A DNA stretch of 11,626 nucleotides from B8-G4 sp033720735 (GCA_033720735.1 JAWWBX010000118.1:1-11626); one strand, 5' to 3'; shown: positions 1-5,978, counted from the first letter of the stretch. Made by a program: numbers and translations. The notes: generated by a model from the sequence alone, not told the origin.

Positions 1-521
1 CGCATCATGATCGGGATGTAGTACTCTGAGTCGAAGAAGTAGTACTCGACATCTCCGTTGTCTTTGGTCAGTTTCAGCTTGTGACACTGTGCGCCTTCTA
101 CTTCCTCGGTGCCTTCGTACTCGACCGTATGTCCCTTTTTGGCGTAGTCGATAAACGGATCTTCAAACTGCTGTTTGACCATTTGTTCGGCCTCTGCATC
201 GGGCATTTTCTGCGGCTCGGTGCCGGTGGCAAATGGATTGATCGTCCAGGCCGTCTCGCCGTCATACGCCTGCACCAGTTTCATGCCCTGGATGTCGACA
301 TCCACGCGCTGCATATTTGGTTCTTTCTCTACGATCGTTCCGGAAAACTCCATGCCGCCCATGCTCATCGTGGCGTGCATCTTCCGCGAGTCCATGGCTT
401 TCAGCTTCTCCAGCCCGCCCATGTTCTCGAAGTATTGAGAGAGGATTTCATCAACATTTTGTGCTGTCGGTATTTGCAGGGCAAATGTGGTCACCGCCAG
501 TAGCAGGATCAGTTTTTTCAT
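1..521 (-). CDS. LolA-like exported protein (outer membrane lipoprotein-sorting family), 3' end outside window
   Basis: The reading frame opens at the ATG at 519-521 and stays open to the left edge, giving 173 codons without a stop, so the C-terminus is missing. The protein starts MKKLILLLAVTTFALQIPTAQ, a typical signal peptide with likely cleavage near residue 20. The mature part has a helical start (VDEILSQYFENMGGLEKLKAM) followed by alternating hydrophobic and charged strands (EFSGTIVEKEPNMQRVDVDI, KLVQAYDGETAWTINPF, CHKLKLTKDNGDVEYYFFD). This pattern matches the LolA/LolB-like fold of the small periplasmic proteins that Bacteroidota annotations call outer membrane lipoprotein-sorting protein. 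True LolA carries lipoproteins across the periplasm; many Bacteroidota relatives have no proven cargo, so the role here is open. It has its own promoter box at 563-570 and appears monocistronic. The family call is by pattern recognition only. Confidence 0.7.
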   Translation of the reverse strand, partial: MKKLILLLAVTTFALQIPTAQNVDEILSQYFENMGGLEKLKAMDSRKMHATMSMGGMEFSGTIVEKEPNMQRVDVDIQGMKLVQAYDGETAWTINPFATGTEPQKMPDAEAEQMVKQQFEDPFIDYAKKGHTVEYEGTEEVEGAQCHKLKLTKDNGDVEYYFFDSEYYIPIMM

Positions 522-562
522 TGCTAGTACTGTTTAATCAATGGATATTGAATGTTTCAGCG

Positions 563-570
563 CAAAGATA
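563..570 (-). promoter_or_regulatory. Bacteroidota-type -7 box (TATCTTTG) for the LolA-like gene
   Basis: Read on the minus strand, the bases are TATCTTTG, a perfect match to the Bacteroidota -7 consensus TAnnTTTG. It lies 42 bases before the start codon at 521, which predicts a leader of about 35 bases. No clear -33 TTTG is visible; that position is partly covered by the palindrome at 593-609. Confidence 0.6.
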
Positions 571-592
571 TTCATTGGCCGGGCATCCACCC

Positions 593-609
593 GATTCATT
601 CGATGAATC
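593..609. repeat. Perfect palindrome overlapping the promoter of the LolA-like gene
   Basis: GATTCAT-TCG-ATGAATC is a perfect 7-base inverted repeat with a 3-base centre. Its near edge is 22 bases upstream of the -7 box at 563-570 on the minus strand, where the -33 region would be. It could be an operator for a dimeric regulator; no regulator gene lies next to it. Confidence 0.4.
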
Positions 610-818
610 CGGAGTGATGCTAGACTGGTGTCAGGCAATCTACCGGGGAGGTGACTCCCACTTTCCGGAACTTCTGTGTACATAGTTGCCGACACGGCAG
701 CCATGAGAAGGTGGTGGGGAAGAAAGATCACCCAGATCTCGTGGCCCTTTACAACTGCCTGTCGGCGATGTCAATGACTGCTGGTCTGCGGCGGTGACGA
801 GGCTCAAGGGATGTTGTG

Positions 819-844
819 AGTATATCGTAGATATACGATGACAT
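819..844. repeat. 26-base dyad-containing repeat, copy 1
   Basis: Identical over 26 bases to 3659-3684. The core at 824-839 is ATCGTA-GATA-TACGAT, a perfect 6-base inverted repeat with a 4-base centre. The shared flanks (AG and TAT before, GACAT after) are not symmetric, so the identity goes beyond a minimal dyad. This copy lies about 300 bases upstream of the LolA-like gene and about 100 bases beyond the end of the aroE operon, with no obvious own gene. Confidence 0.75.
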
Positions 845-947
845 CATACTTTTTGTTATGTGTATCAACCTTGTTTTCCAGGTACTTATAATTTCCACGC
901 CAAAACAGACACCACAGAGCACCACCCATTGACCTGTGCCCGCATGA

Positions 948-1691
948 CTACAAGACAAACGGGATCACGGCCTTCCTGCCCCGGGGGTAACCATTAAACG
1001 TCTGCCGGTACCAACGATGGTGATGTACCGCTCGCGGGATCAGATTGGAAGCGGTCCAGACCGCAAAAGCCACTGCCGGCAGATTCCAGCACATGATCGC
1101 AAAGCCTGTCCACTCCACGATCTCGCCAAAGTGGTTCGGACAAGACACCCACCTGAACAATCCACCGGTGGGAATCTGATATCTGCCTTCCCCGTTCTTG
1201 CGCAAAGCGATCAAGCGGTAGTCTGCATGTATGTTGACCACCGCACCGATGACAAACAAACCGATCCCTGCCATAAAGCGGAGATCACCGAAATACGTCA
1301 TCGGATATTGCGCTCCAGAAGTGCCCAGGTAATCCCCATTCAGAAATCCATTGACCGTGTTGAAGAGAATTGCAAACGCCACGATCAATACCGGGATGCG
1401 ACGCCCTGACGGCCGCATCTGTAATGGATAGATCACACTGCGGTGGATATAGTGTGCTGCAAACAAAGTGGCGATCAGGATCGTGACCTCGGTCCATTTC
1501 CCGCCGGCGAGATACCACCAGGTGAACGCGATCAACGCCACCGATTCCATGATGATCCATCCGGCACGGGCTGGAATCGTAAGTCCCCACCCGGGCCTGG
1601 CGTGCCGGCCGTATGGTGCCGGGATGCGCAACTGCACCGGAATGAGCAGCAGCGCCAGCAGGATCCACGCGTATATCCAGGTATCTGGCAT
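948..1691 (-). CDS. Steroid 5-alpha-reductase-like (SRD5A / DUF1295) membrane protein
   Basis: A 247-residue protein with about six hydrophobic helices, for example around residues 5-22, 45-62, 68-85, 98-115, 138-155 and 195-215. The C-terminal half has the family hallmarks: SCPNHFGEIVEW at 183-194 and an ending of WYRQTF-x-YP-x-RKAVIPFVL. These match the 3-oxo-5-alpha-steroid 4-dehydrogenase C-terminal domain, an NADPH-dependent enzyme that reduces a C=C bond next to a keto group in a lipid. The related isoprenylcysteine methyltransferase family shares the fold, but the FGE and RK-x-x-IPF signatures favour the reductase. The bacterial substrate is unknown and may be an isoprenoid or other enone lipid rather than a steroid. 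The start at 1691 lies 10 bases after the proline dehydrogenase stop, so it is probably the last gene of an aroE-led operon. Confidence 0.8.
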   Translation of the reverse strand: MPDTWIYAWILLALLLIPVQLRIPAPYGRHARPGWGLTIPARAGWIIMESVALIAFTWWYLAGGKWTEVTILIATLFAAHYIHRSVIYPLQMRPSGRRIPVLIVAFAILFNTVNGFLNGDYLGTSGAQYPMTYFGDLRFMAGIGLFVIGAVVNIHADYRLIALRKNGEGRYQIPTGGLFRWVSCPNHFGEIVEWTGFAIMCWNLPAVAFAVWTASNLIPRAVHHHRWYRQTFNGYPRGRKAVIPFVL

Positions 1692-1701
1692 GAGCCGGAG
1701 G

Positions 1702-2892
1702 CTAAAGGCCGCGCCGCCGCATCTCCTTCATGATCAATTTCAGCTCACGGCTCATTTCACCGGTGATCGCCGTGTTTTCCTCAGCACGACGGATGAGATA
1801 AGGCACCACCTCTTTCACAGGACCGTAGACCACATACTTAGCGACGTTGAATCCGGCTTCCGAAAGGTTGAACGTAATGTAATCACTCATGCCGAGCAGC
1901 TGGCAAAAATTGAGGTGTGGGTGTCCACGCGGCAGGTCTTTTTGCGCGATCAGTTCTGCCTGCAGAAGATTACTCTCAAGATTATGCGAGGCATTGCATG
2001 AAGCCAGGTGTAGATAGTTGTCGACGCAGAAGCGAATCGCGGCATTGTAGTCGCGGTCGGTGGCGGCTTTGTCTGGCTGGATCGGCGACGGATACCCGTG
2101 CTCTTCAGCGCGCTTACGCTCCTTTTCCATGTATGCACCGCGCACCATCTTGGCGCCGAGCACGTAACCTTTGGATCGCGCACGCTCAAATGCTTCCTGC
2201 AAGTTTGCCAACTTGTCGTGCCGGTAGAGCTGATAGGTATTGTAGACACAGACCCCTTCTGTATTGTACTTCTGCATCATCTCCTCTACCATGTAATCGA
2301 TGGTATCCTGCATCCAGCTTTCCTCAGCATCGACAAACACCTTGACCCCCAGTTCACGGGCCCTGCCGCATAGCGTGTCGAGTCGATCCATCACCCGACC
2401 GAACGCCTGCCGCTCTTGTTCGTTGAAAGGGGTTCCGGACTGCCATTTGATGAGCAGGGCATTGTCGGCCAGGGCGGTGGGCTTGGTGCTCACCACCGGC
2501 ACACTGGCATTGGAAGCCGCAAACTCGACTGCGCGCAGGATCTCTCTGAGCGCACCATCCAGCTCTTCCTCGGTGGTTTTGCCCTCCGCCCCATAGTCCA
2601 GGACGGTAAGCGTCTTGTACTTGTAAAGCTTGTCAATCACCGGCTGGCACTCCAGCAGTGATTTTCCACCGCAAAAGAGATAGAAGATCGTGTTTTCGAT
2701 GATCCTGCCCGACAGGGGGAGGTTGAACCTGGTTGCCCACAGGCCGAGACGGGAAGTGACATCGACCAGAAACTGGTTGTTCATCATCCGGAACAACCGG
2801 GCGGTTTTCTTCAGCTCTTTATTGGACTTGTTGAGAAAGGCAATCTCGGTATTGGAAAAATCCACGACCGTCCCTGGCTCAGGATCTGTCAT
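1702..2892 (-). CDS. Proline dehydrogenase (monofunctional, FAD-dependent)
   Basis: Oxidises L-proline to pyrroline-5-carboxylate and passes electrons through FAD to the quinone pool; it is the first step of proline catabolism. With the start chosen here it has 396 residues. The TIM-barrel signatures are visible: VFVDAEESW at 185-193, KMVRGAYM at 248-255, and near the end YGPVKEVVPYL followed by RRAEEN at 368-373, whose two Arg and Glu bind the proline carboxylate and amine in known structures. No aldehyde dehydrogenase or DNA-binding part follows, so this is the single-function form. An upstream in-frame ATG at 2928 would add 12 residues inside aroE. The ATG at 2892 is preferred because it overlaps the aroE stop exactly as ATGA, typical of translational coupling. 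Pairing with aroE is not a known pathway link. Confidence 0.93.
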   Translation of the reverse strand: MTDPEPGTVVDFSNTEIAFLNKSNKELKKTARLFRMMNNQFLVDVTSRLGLWATRFNLPLSGRIIENTIFYLFCGGKSLLECQPVIDKLYKYKTLTVLDYGAEGKTTEEELDGALREILRAVEFAASNASVPVVSTKPTALADNALLIKWQSGTPFNEQERQAFGRVMDRLDTLCGRARELGVKVFVDAEESWMQDTIDYMVEEMMQKYNTEGVCVYNTYQLYRHDKLANLQEAFERARSKGYVLGAKMVRGAYMEKERKRAEEHGYPSPIQPDKAATDRDYNAAIRFCVDNYLHLASCNASHNLESNLLQAELIAQKDLPRGHPHLNFCQLLGMSDYITFNLSEAGFNVAKYVVYGPVKEVVPYLIRRAEENTAITGEMSRELKLIMKEMRRRGL

Positions 2893-3632
2893 GTGCCCGT
2901 CTTGAGATGTGGTTTCCAAATTTCCCATGCGCGGTCGGCCTGGATATGCAGCATCTGAAGCCCGTTTTGAATGTGTGCACCGTGCTCTTCGCCGCGTTTC
3001 AAAAATAGCGTTTTCTCAGGATTATAAACCAGGTCGAAGAGGTAGTGATCCGGCCCCAGGAAATGATACGGGAGGTCGGGGCAACGGTCAACTGCCGGAA
3101 ACGTCCCCAGGGGTGTCGTGTTGACGATCAATACATGTTGTGCCAGCACCCCGGCATCCAGTTGGGCATAGGTCAGATTGCCTTTGCCCACGGACCTGGA
3201 GACCATGCTGGTGTGGATATTCAGTTGCTTTAGCACATACCGCACGGCGCGGGCTGCTCCGCCGGTTCCCAGGATCAGTGCGCTCGTGACTGTGGAAGGA
3301 AGCCAGCCGGCAAGTGTTCCGCGTACCCCTTCGATGTCGGTATTGTAGCCGATCCACCCCTCCCCACACAAGATCGTATTGACCGCTCCAACGGCACGTG
3401 CACTGTCGTCGATCCGATCGAGCAACGGCATGATCTGCTCCTTGTACGGAATGGTGACATTGAGACCGATCAGACCCGGCATATTGCGCAAGCGATCCAC
3501 CGCTTCGAGCGATGGCAGTGGGAAGTTGGTATAGGAGGCCGTGACCCCCTCCTGATGAAATTTATCGGTAAAGTAGGCCTGCGAAAAGCTGTGTCCCAGC
3601 GGATAGCCGATCAGTCCGAAGCGCGCCTGCAT
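2889..3632 (-). CDS. aroE: Shikimate dehydrogenase
   Basis: Reduces 3-dehydroshikimate to shikimate with NADPH in aromatic amino acid synthesis, in the cytoplasm. The 247 residues carry the full set of motifs: FGLIGYPLGHSFS at 5-17 (shikimate-binding Ser), NVTIPYKE at 58-65 with catalytic Lys64, GAVNTI at 82-87, GYNTD at 95-99 with catalytic Asp99, the NADP loop GTGGAARA at 122-129, NTTPLG at 171-176, FDLVYNP at 199-205, and NGLQMLHIQA at 223-232. The length is slightly shorter than E. coli AroE and usual for Bacteroidota. The start at 3632 puts the GYPLGHS motif at the normal distance from the N-terminus. It is the first gene of the unit with proline dehydrogenase and the SRD5A-like protein. 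A promoter-like box at 3638-3644 and a dyad at 3664-3679 lie directly upstream. Confidence 0.95.
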   Translation of the reverse strand: MQARFGLIGYPLGHSFSQAYFTDKFHQEGVTASYTNFPLPSLEAVDRLRNMPGLIGLNVTIPYKEQIMPLLDRIDDSARAVGAVNTILCGEGWIGYNTDIEGVRGTLAGWLPSTVTSALILGTGGAARAVRYVLKQLNIHTSMVSRSVGKGNLTYAQLDAGVLAQHVLIVNTTPLGTFPAVDRCPDLPYHFLGPDHYLFDLVYNPEKTLFLKRGEEHGAHIQNGLQMLHIQADRAWEIWKPHLKTGT

Positions 3633-3637
3633 CGATG

Positions 3638-3644
3638 CAAAGTA
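3638..3644 (-). promoter_or_regulatory. Possible -7 box of aroE, placing transcription start at or near the start codon
   Basis: The minus strand reads TACTTTG, one base short of the TAnnTTTG consensus, only 5 bases before the ATG at 3632. If used, the mRNA would be almost leaderless. The 26-base repeat would then cover the -33 region. Moderate to weak evidence. Confidence 0.35.
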
Positions 3645-3658
3645 AGTGATGATGGCGA

Positions 3659-3684
3659 AGTATATCGTAGATATACGATGACAT
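3659..3684. repeat. 26-base dyad-containing repeat, copy 2, upstream of aroE
   Basis: Exact copy of 819-844, with the perfect dyad ATCGTA-GATA-TACGAT at 3664-3679. Its near edge is 27 bases from the aroE start codon, and it lies about 140 bases upstream of the divergent phosphorylase gene. The position over the likely -33 region of aroE fits an operator for a dimeric winged-helix regulator; that role is inference. Confidence 0.75.
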
Positions 3685-3778
3685 TACGAACTTCTAACAT
3701 ATTTCGTGCTCGCCCACCACAGCGCTTCTCATCTACATTGAGCTTACCCGACTGGTGAGCAAGTATTAAAGATTTTAT

Positions 3779-3786
3779 AATCTTTG
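3779..3786 (+). promoter_or_regulatory. Likely -7 box of the alpha-glucan phosphorylase gene
   Basis: AATCTTTG matches seven of eight positions of TAnnTTTG (first base A instead of T), and it is followed by GCG as in the boxes at 563-570 and 5529-5536. Transcription would start near 3793, giving a short leader that contains the hairpin at 3790-3816. Confidence 0.45.
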
Positions 3787-3789
3787 CGC

Positions 3790-3816
3790 CTTTCGCACAA
3801 TACACAAATGCGAAAG
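3790..3816 (+). promoter_or_regulatory. Leader hairpin covering the ribosome binding site of the phosphorylase gene
   Basis: CTTTCGCA (3790-3797) and TGCGAAAG (3809-3816) form a perfect 8-base-pair stem with an 11-base loop. The 3' arm includes the first bases of the purine-rich stretch AAAGAGG at 3813-3819, just before the ATG at 3822. The stem could limit ribosome access. No ligand-binding fold is evident. Confidence 0.45.
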
Positions 3817-3821
3817 AGGCT

Positions 3822-5519
3822 ATGACACAACCGTTCAAACACCCCTATCCCATCGCCCGTCCGTATGCCAAGGCCGTCGCCTACTTCTGTATGGAGTTTG
3901 CCATCGACCAGTCGCTCAAGATCTATTCCGGCGGACTCGGCTACCTCGCAGGATCACACCTGCGCAGTGCGCACGATCTGCGGCAGAACTTTATCGGCAT
4001 CGGCATGCTGTGGAAATACGGCTACTACGATCAGGTACGGCAACCTGACCAAAGCATGGGTGTACTCTTCCAGGAGAAGTTGTACAATTTCCTCGAAGAC
4101 ACCGGGATCGTTCTGGATGTCAAGGTCAATAGCCACGACGTCAAGGTCAAGGTCTGGTACCTGCCTCCCGAGGTGTTTGGAACGGCACCCTTGTTCCTGC
4201 TGTCGACCGATGTGCCGGAAAACGACTATCTCGCCCGCACGATCACGCACCGCTTGTATGACAGCAACGTCGCGACCAAGATCGCGCAGTACATCGTACT
4301 CGGCGTCGGTGGTGTCAAACTGATCAAGAGGCTGGGATGGAACGCCGACATCTATCATTTTAATGAGGCGCACGCCCTGCCCGGCGCCTATGAGCTGCTA
4401 CGCGAGCACGGCGATATCACGGCGGTCCGCGAACGACTGGTGTTTACCACGCATACCCCGATCCCTGCCGGCAACGAGGTGCACGACGTTAACATGCTCC
4501 ACCACATGAGCTTCTTTGGTGACCGGACGATCGAAGAAGTGCGAAACCTTGCCATCGTGGACAACGGCGCATTCAATCAAACTCTGAATGCGCTCCATCT
4601 CTCCCGTCTGGCTAATGGGGTCTCGCGGATGCACGGTGAAGTGGCCCGCAACATGTGGAGTTTTCACAACGATATCTGCCCGATCCTGTCGATCACCAAC
4701 GCCCAGAACCAGGAATACTGGGCTGACAAGGAGATGTACAAGGCTGTCAAAAAGAACGAGAAGTCGGTGTTCTTCCGCGCCAAGGCCCGTGCCAAGCAGG
4801 CATTGTTTGATGTCGTGGCTGACCAGTGCGGCAAGCATTTCAAGTCCGATGTATGCACGATCGTGTGGGCCCGGCGTTTTGCGCCCTATAAGCGGGCCGA
4901 CCTGATCACCAAGGACCTGCAGGTGTTTGACGCCATCATGCGCAATACCGACCAGCCCGTTCAGATGATCTGGGCCGGTAAACCCTACCCGATGGACGGT
5001 GGGGCAATCGGCACCTTCAACAAACTCATCGAGACGAGCAAACAGTACCCCAACTGCGCCGTCCTCACCGGCTACGAGCTGAAATTGTCGCGACTGCTGA
5101 AAGGTGGCGCCGACCTCTGGCTCAATACACCGCGCATCACACGCGAGGCCTCCGGCACCAGCGGGATGACGGCGGCCATGAACGGGGCGATCAATTTCTC
5201 GACCAACGACGGCTGGATCCCGGAATTTGCCATCGACGGCGCCAATGCCTACGTGATCCCGGAGGTGAATCCGGAACTACCTGAGCACCAGCAGGACTGG
5301 CTGGATATGAAGGCCTTGCACCGCATTCTCCAGGAAGAAGCCCTGCCGACCTACTACAACAAGAAAGCCTGGTGGAAGCTCGTGCGTCAGAGCATGCGTG
5401 ATGTCGTGCCGATGTTTGATTCGGATCGCATGGCTGCCGAGTATTACAGCAAACTGTACGATCCGCCGGCATCCGAGATCTCCGAGCGCAAAACGGAGTC
5501 GGCTATTGGCTCGGAGTGA
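3822..5519 (+). CDS. Alpha-glucan family phosphorylase (GT35, glycogen phosphorylase-like), short form
   Basis: A 565-residue cytoplasmic enzyme of the GT35 family in the compact form (TIGR02094-like) rather than the longer classic GlgP. The family releases glucose-1-phosphate from alpha-1,4-glucans. Recognisable parts in order: YFCMEFAIDQ, then IYSGGLGYLAG near residue 35-50; YHFNEAHALP; FTTHTPIPAGNEVHD with His211; WARRFAPYKRADLI at 349-362 (phosphate and glucan site); GGADLWLNTP; and EASGTSGMTAAMNG at 442-455. In active phosphorylases the residue after SGM/GNM is the Lys that holds pyridoxal phosphate; here residue 450 is Thr (codon ACG at 5169-5171). The substitution may be a feature of a Bacteroidota subfamily or may mean altered chemistry. 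The start at 3822 follows AAAGAGG closely; an ATG at 3808 runs into a stop after five codons. Confidence 0.88.
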   Translation: MTQPFKHPYPIARPYAKAVAYFCMEFAIDQSLKIYSGGLGYLAGSHLRSAHDLRQNFIGIGMLWKYGYYDQVRQPDQSMGVLFQEKLYNFLEDTGIVLDVKVNSHDVKVKVWYLPPEVFGTAPLFLLSTDVPENDYLARTITHRLYDSNVATKIAQYIVLGVGGVKLIKRLGWNADIYHFNEAHALPGAYELLREHGDITAVRERLVFTTHTPIPAGNEVHDVNMLHHMSFFGDRTIEEVRNLAIVDNGAFNQTLNALHLSRLANGVSRMHGEVARNMWSFHNDICPILSITNAQNQEYWADKEMYKAVKKNEKSVFFRAKARAKQALFDVVADQCGKHFKSDVCTIVWARRFAPYKRADLITKDLQVFDAIMRNTDQPVQMIWAGKPYPMDGGAIGTFNKLIETSKQYPNCAVLTGYELKLSRLLKGGADLWLNTPRITREASGTSGMTAAMNGAINFSTNDGWIPEFAIDGANAYVIPEVNPELPEHQQDWLDMKALHRILQEEALPTYYNKKAWWKLVRQSMRDVVPMFDSDRMAAEYYSKLYDPPASEISERKTESAIGSE

Positions 5520-5528
5520 AAAATATCT

Positions 5529-5536
5529 CATCTTTG
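5529..5536 (+). promoter_or_regulatory. Likely -7 box of the tRNA-Leu gene
   Basis: CATCTTTG followed by GCG, the same form as the box before the phosphorylase gene, 25 bases before the mature tRNA 5' end. It starts 9 bases after the phosphorylase stop, and no terminator separates the two genes, so read-through is also possible. Confidence 0.4.
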
Positions 5537-5561
5537 CGTTCCCCAAAATACATACTGCAAT

Positions 5562-5646
5562 GCCCACGTGGTGGAATTGGTAGACACGCTAGGTTCAGGA
5601 CCTAGTGCTCGTTTAGGGCGTGGAGGTTCGAGTCCTCTCGTGGGCA
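5562..5646 (+). tRNA. tRNA-Leu (anticodon CAG)
   Basis: An 85-base class II tRNA reading CUG codons. The acceptor stem GCCCACG (5562-5568) pairs with CGTGGGC (5639-5645), followed by discriminator A, the leucine identity base. The D-arm region GTGGAATTGGTAGACAC is typical of leucine tRNAs. The anticodon stem CTAGG pairs with CCTAG around loop TTCAGGA, giving anticodon CAG. A long variable arm follows, then the T arm GAGG-TTCGAGT-CCTC. The CCA end is not encoded (the next bases are CGT), so it must be added by nucleotidyltransferase. Confidence 0.97.
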
Positions 5647-5722
5647 CGTTGAGAGATTGAGAAAGATTGTGAAAGATGAAGAGAGATTGGACAGAGTATT
5701 GTTCAGTCTCTTTTTTTGTTTC
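5640..5722 (+). repeat. tRNA 3' tip plus terminator unit, copy 1
   Basis: Begins inside the tRNA at GTGGGCA and continues with CGTTGAGAGATTGAG, AAAGATT, the terminator hairpin and TTTGTTTC. The same order recurs at 5784-5864, offset by about 144 bases. Confidence 0.75.
5683..5717 (+). terminator. Intrinsic terminator of tRNA-Leu (copy 1)
   Basis: GAGATTGGACA (5683-5693) pairs with TGTTCAGTCTC (5700-5710) over 11 positions, including two G-U pairs, with a 6-base loop and a run of seven T at 5711-5717. It sits 37 bases after the tRNA. Confidence 0.85.
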
Positions 5723-5762
5723 TGGTCGCCGGGAAAACGGAGAACACCTGAAAGTCCTCGAG

Positions 5763-5784
5763 CCTGCCCTGAGGCATCGAAGGG
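5763..5784. repeat. REP-like short palindromic element
   Basis: CCTGCCCTGAGG, then CATCGAAGGG, resembles a variant of the dispersed element commonly seen in bacterial genomes as CCTGCCCTGAG...TCGAAGGG. The inner CCCT/AGGG arms are complementary. Its last bases run into the second tRNA-tip copy. From one occurrence here it cannot be shown to be dispersed in this genome. Confidence 0.4.
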
Positions 5785-5864
5785 TGGGCACGTTGAGAGA
5801 TTGAGAAAGATTCGAAAGATTGGGAGAGATTGAACAGATTGATGTTCAATCTCTTTTTTGTTTC
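5784..5864 (+). repeat. tRNA 3' tip plus terminator unit, copy 2
   Basis: Near-identical copy of 5640-5722: GTGGGCACGTTGAGAG, then ATTGAGAAAGATT, a second terminator hairpin and TTTGTTTC. Only the last seven bases of the tRNA are included, so it does not encode a second tRNA. Confidence 0.75.
5826..5859 (+). terminator. Second intrinsic terminator-like hairpin (copy 2)
   Basis: GAGATTGAACA (5826-5836) pairs perfectly over 11 bases with TGTTCAATCTC (5843-5853), with a 6-base loop and six T at 5854-5859. Compared with copy 1 the G-U pairs have become Watson-Crick pairs, so the fold is kept. Confidence 0.8.
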
Positions 5865-5931
5865 AGGACGAGACAGGTCCTGAGTGGACCGATCCCGACG
5901 GATCCTGACTGTACGAATTGGTCGTCAGGAT
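5863..5931. repeat. Two perfect inverted repeats sharing TCAGGA
   Basis: TCAGGAC (5863-5869) with GTCCTGA (5877-5883) forms a 7-base-pair stem with a 7-base loop. ATCCTGAC (5902-5909) with GTCAGGAT (5924-5931) forms an 8-base-pair stem with a 14-base loop. Neither has a T tract on either strand, so they are not standard terminators. They lie in the convergent space between the tRNA unit and the 3' end of the AraC gene. Confidence 0.55.
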
Positions 5932-5961
5932 ATTCAACTGATTAGAGTTCAGTCGCTTTTT
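5932..5961 (+). repeat. Decayed third copy of the terminator unit
   Basis: ATTCAACTGATTAGAG, then TTCAGTCGCTTTTTTT, aligns with the hairpin of copy 2 at most positions, including the GTTCA arm and the T run, but the 5' arm no longer pairs well. The opposite strand carries CGCTTT...AAAGCG just after the AraC stop codon, which might give weak termination there. Confidence 0.5.
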
Positions 5962-5978
5962 TTGAAAGCGAAAGTGGC

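Larger units (their letters stand above)
522..947. other. Intergenic region of 426 bases without a convincing gene
   Basis: It holds the promoter and palindrome of the leftward LolA-like gene and one copy of a 26-base dyad repeat at 819-844. Two short minus-strand frames (534-731 and 749-958) show no recognisable family and no coding signature. I see no strong intrinsic terminator after the leftward aroE operon, which ends at 948. Confidence 0.5.

Noticed and set aside
534..731. 65-codon minus-strand frame
   Set aside because: It crosses the promoter box and palindrome of the LolA-like gene and has no coding signature.
749..958. 69-codon minus-strand frame after the SRD5A-like gene
   Set aside because: No recognisable family, it overlaps the end of the reductase gene, and it runs through the dyad repeat; more likely chance.
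2893..2928. 12-residue N-terminal extension of proline dehydrogenase from an ATG at 2928
   Set aside because: It lies wholly within the aroE C-terminus; the ATG at 2892 makes an exact ATGA junction and still leaves a full-length enzyme.
5528..5791. 87-codon minus-strand frame
   Set aside because: It is read through the complement of the tRNA-Leu gene, a well-known source of false proteins, and contains the tRNA-derived stretch RGLEPPRPKRALGPEPSVST.
5562..5864. Integrated island at the tRNA-Leu 3' end
   Set aside because: Only 144 bases separate the duplicated tips and there is no integrase gene, so no element is present now; kept only as a possible scar.
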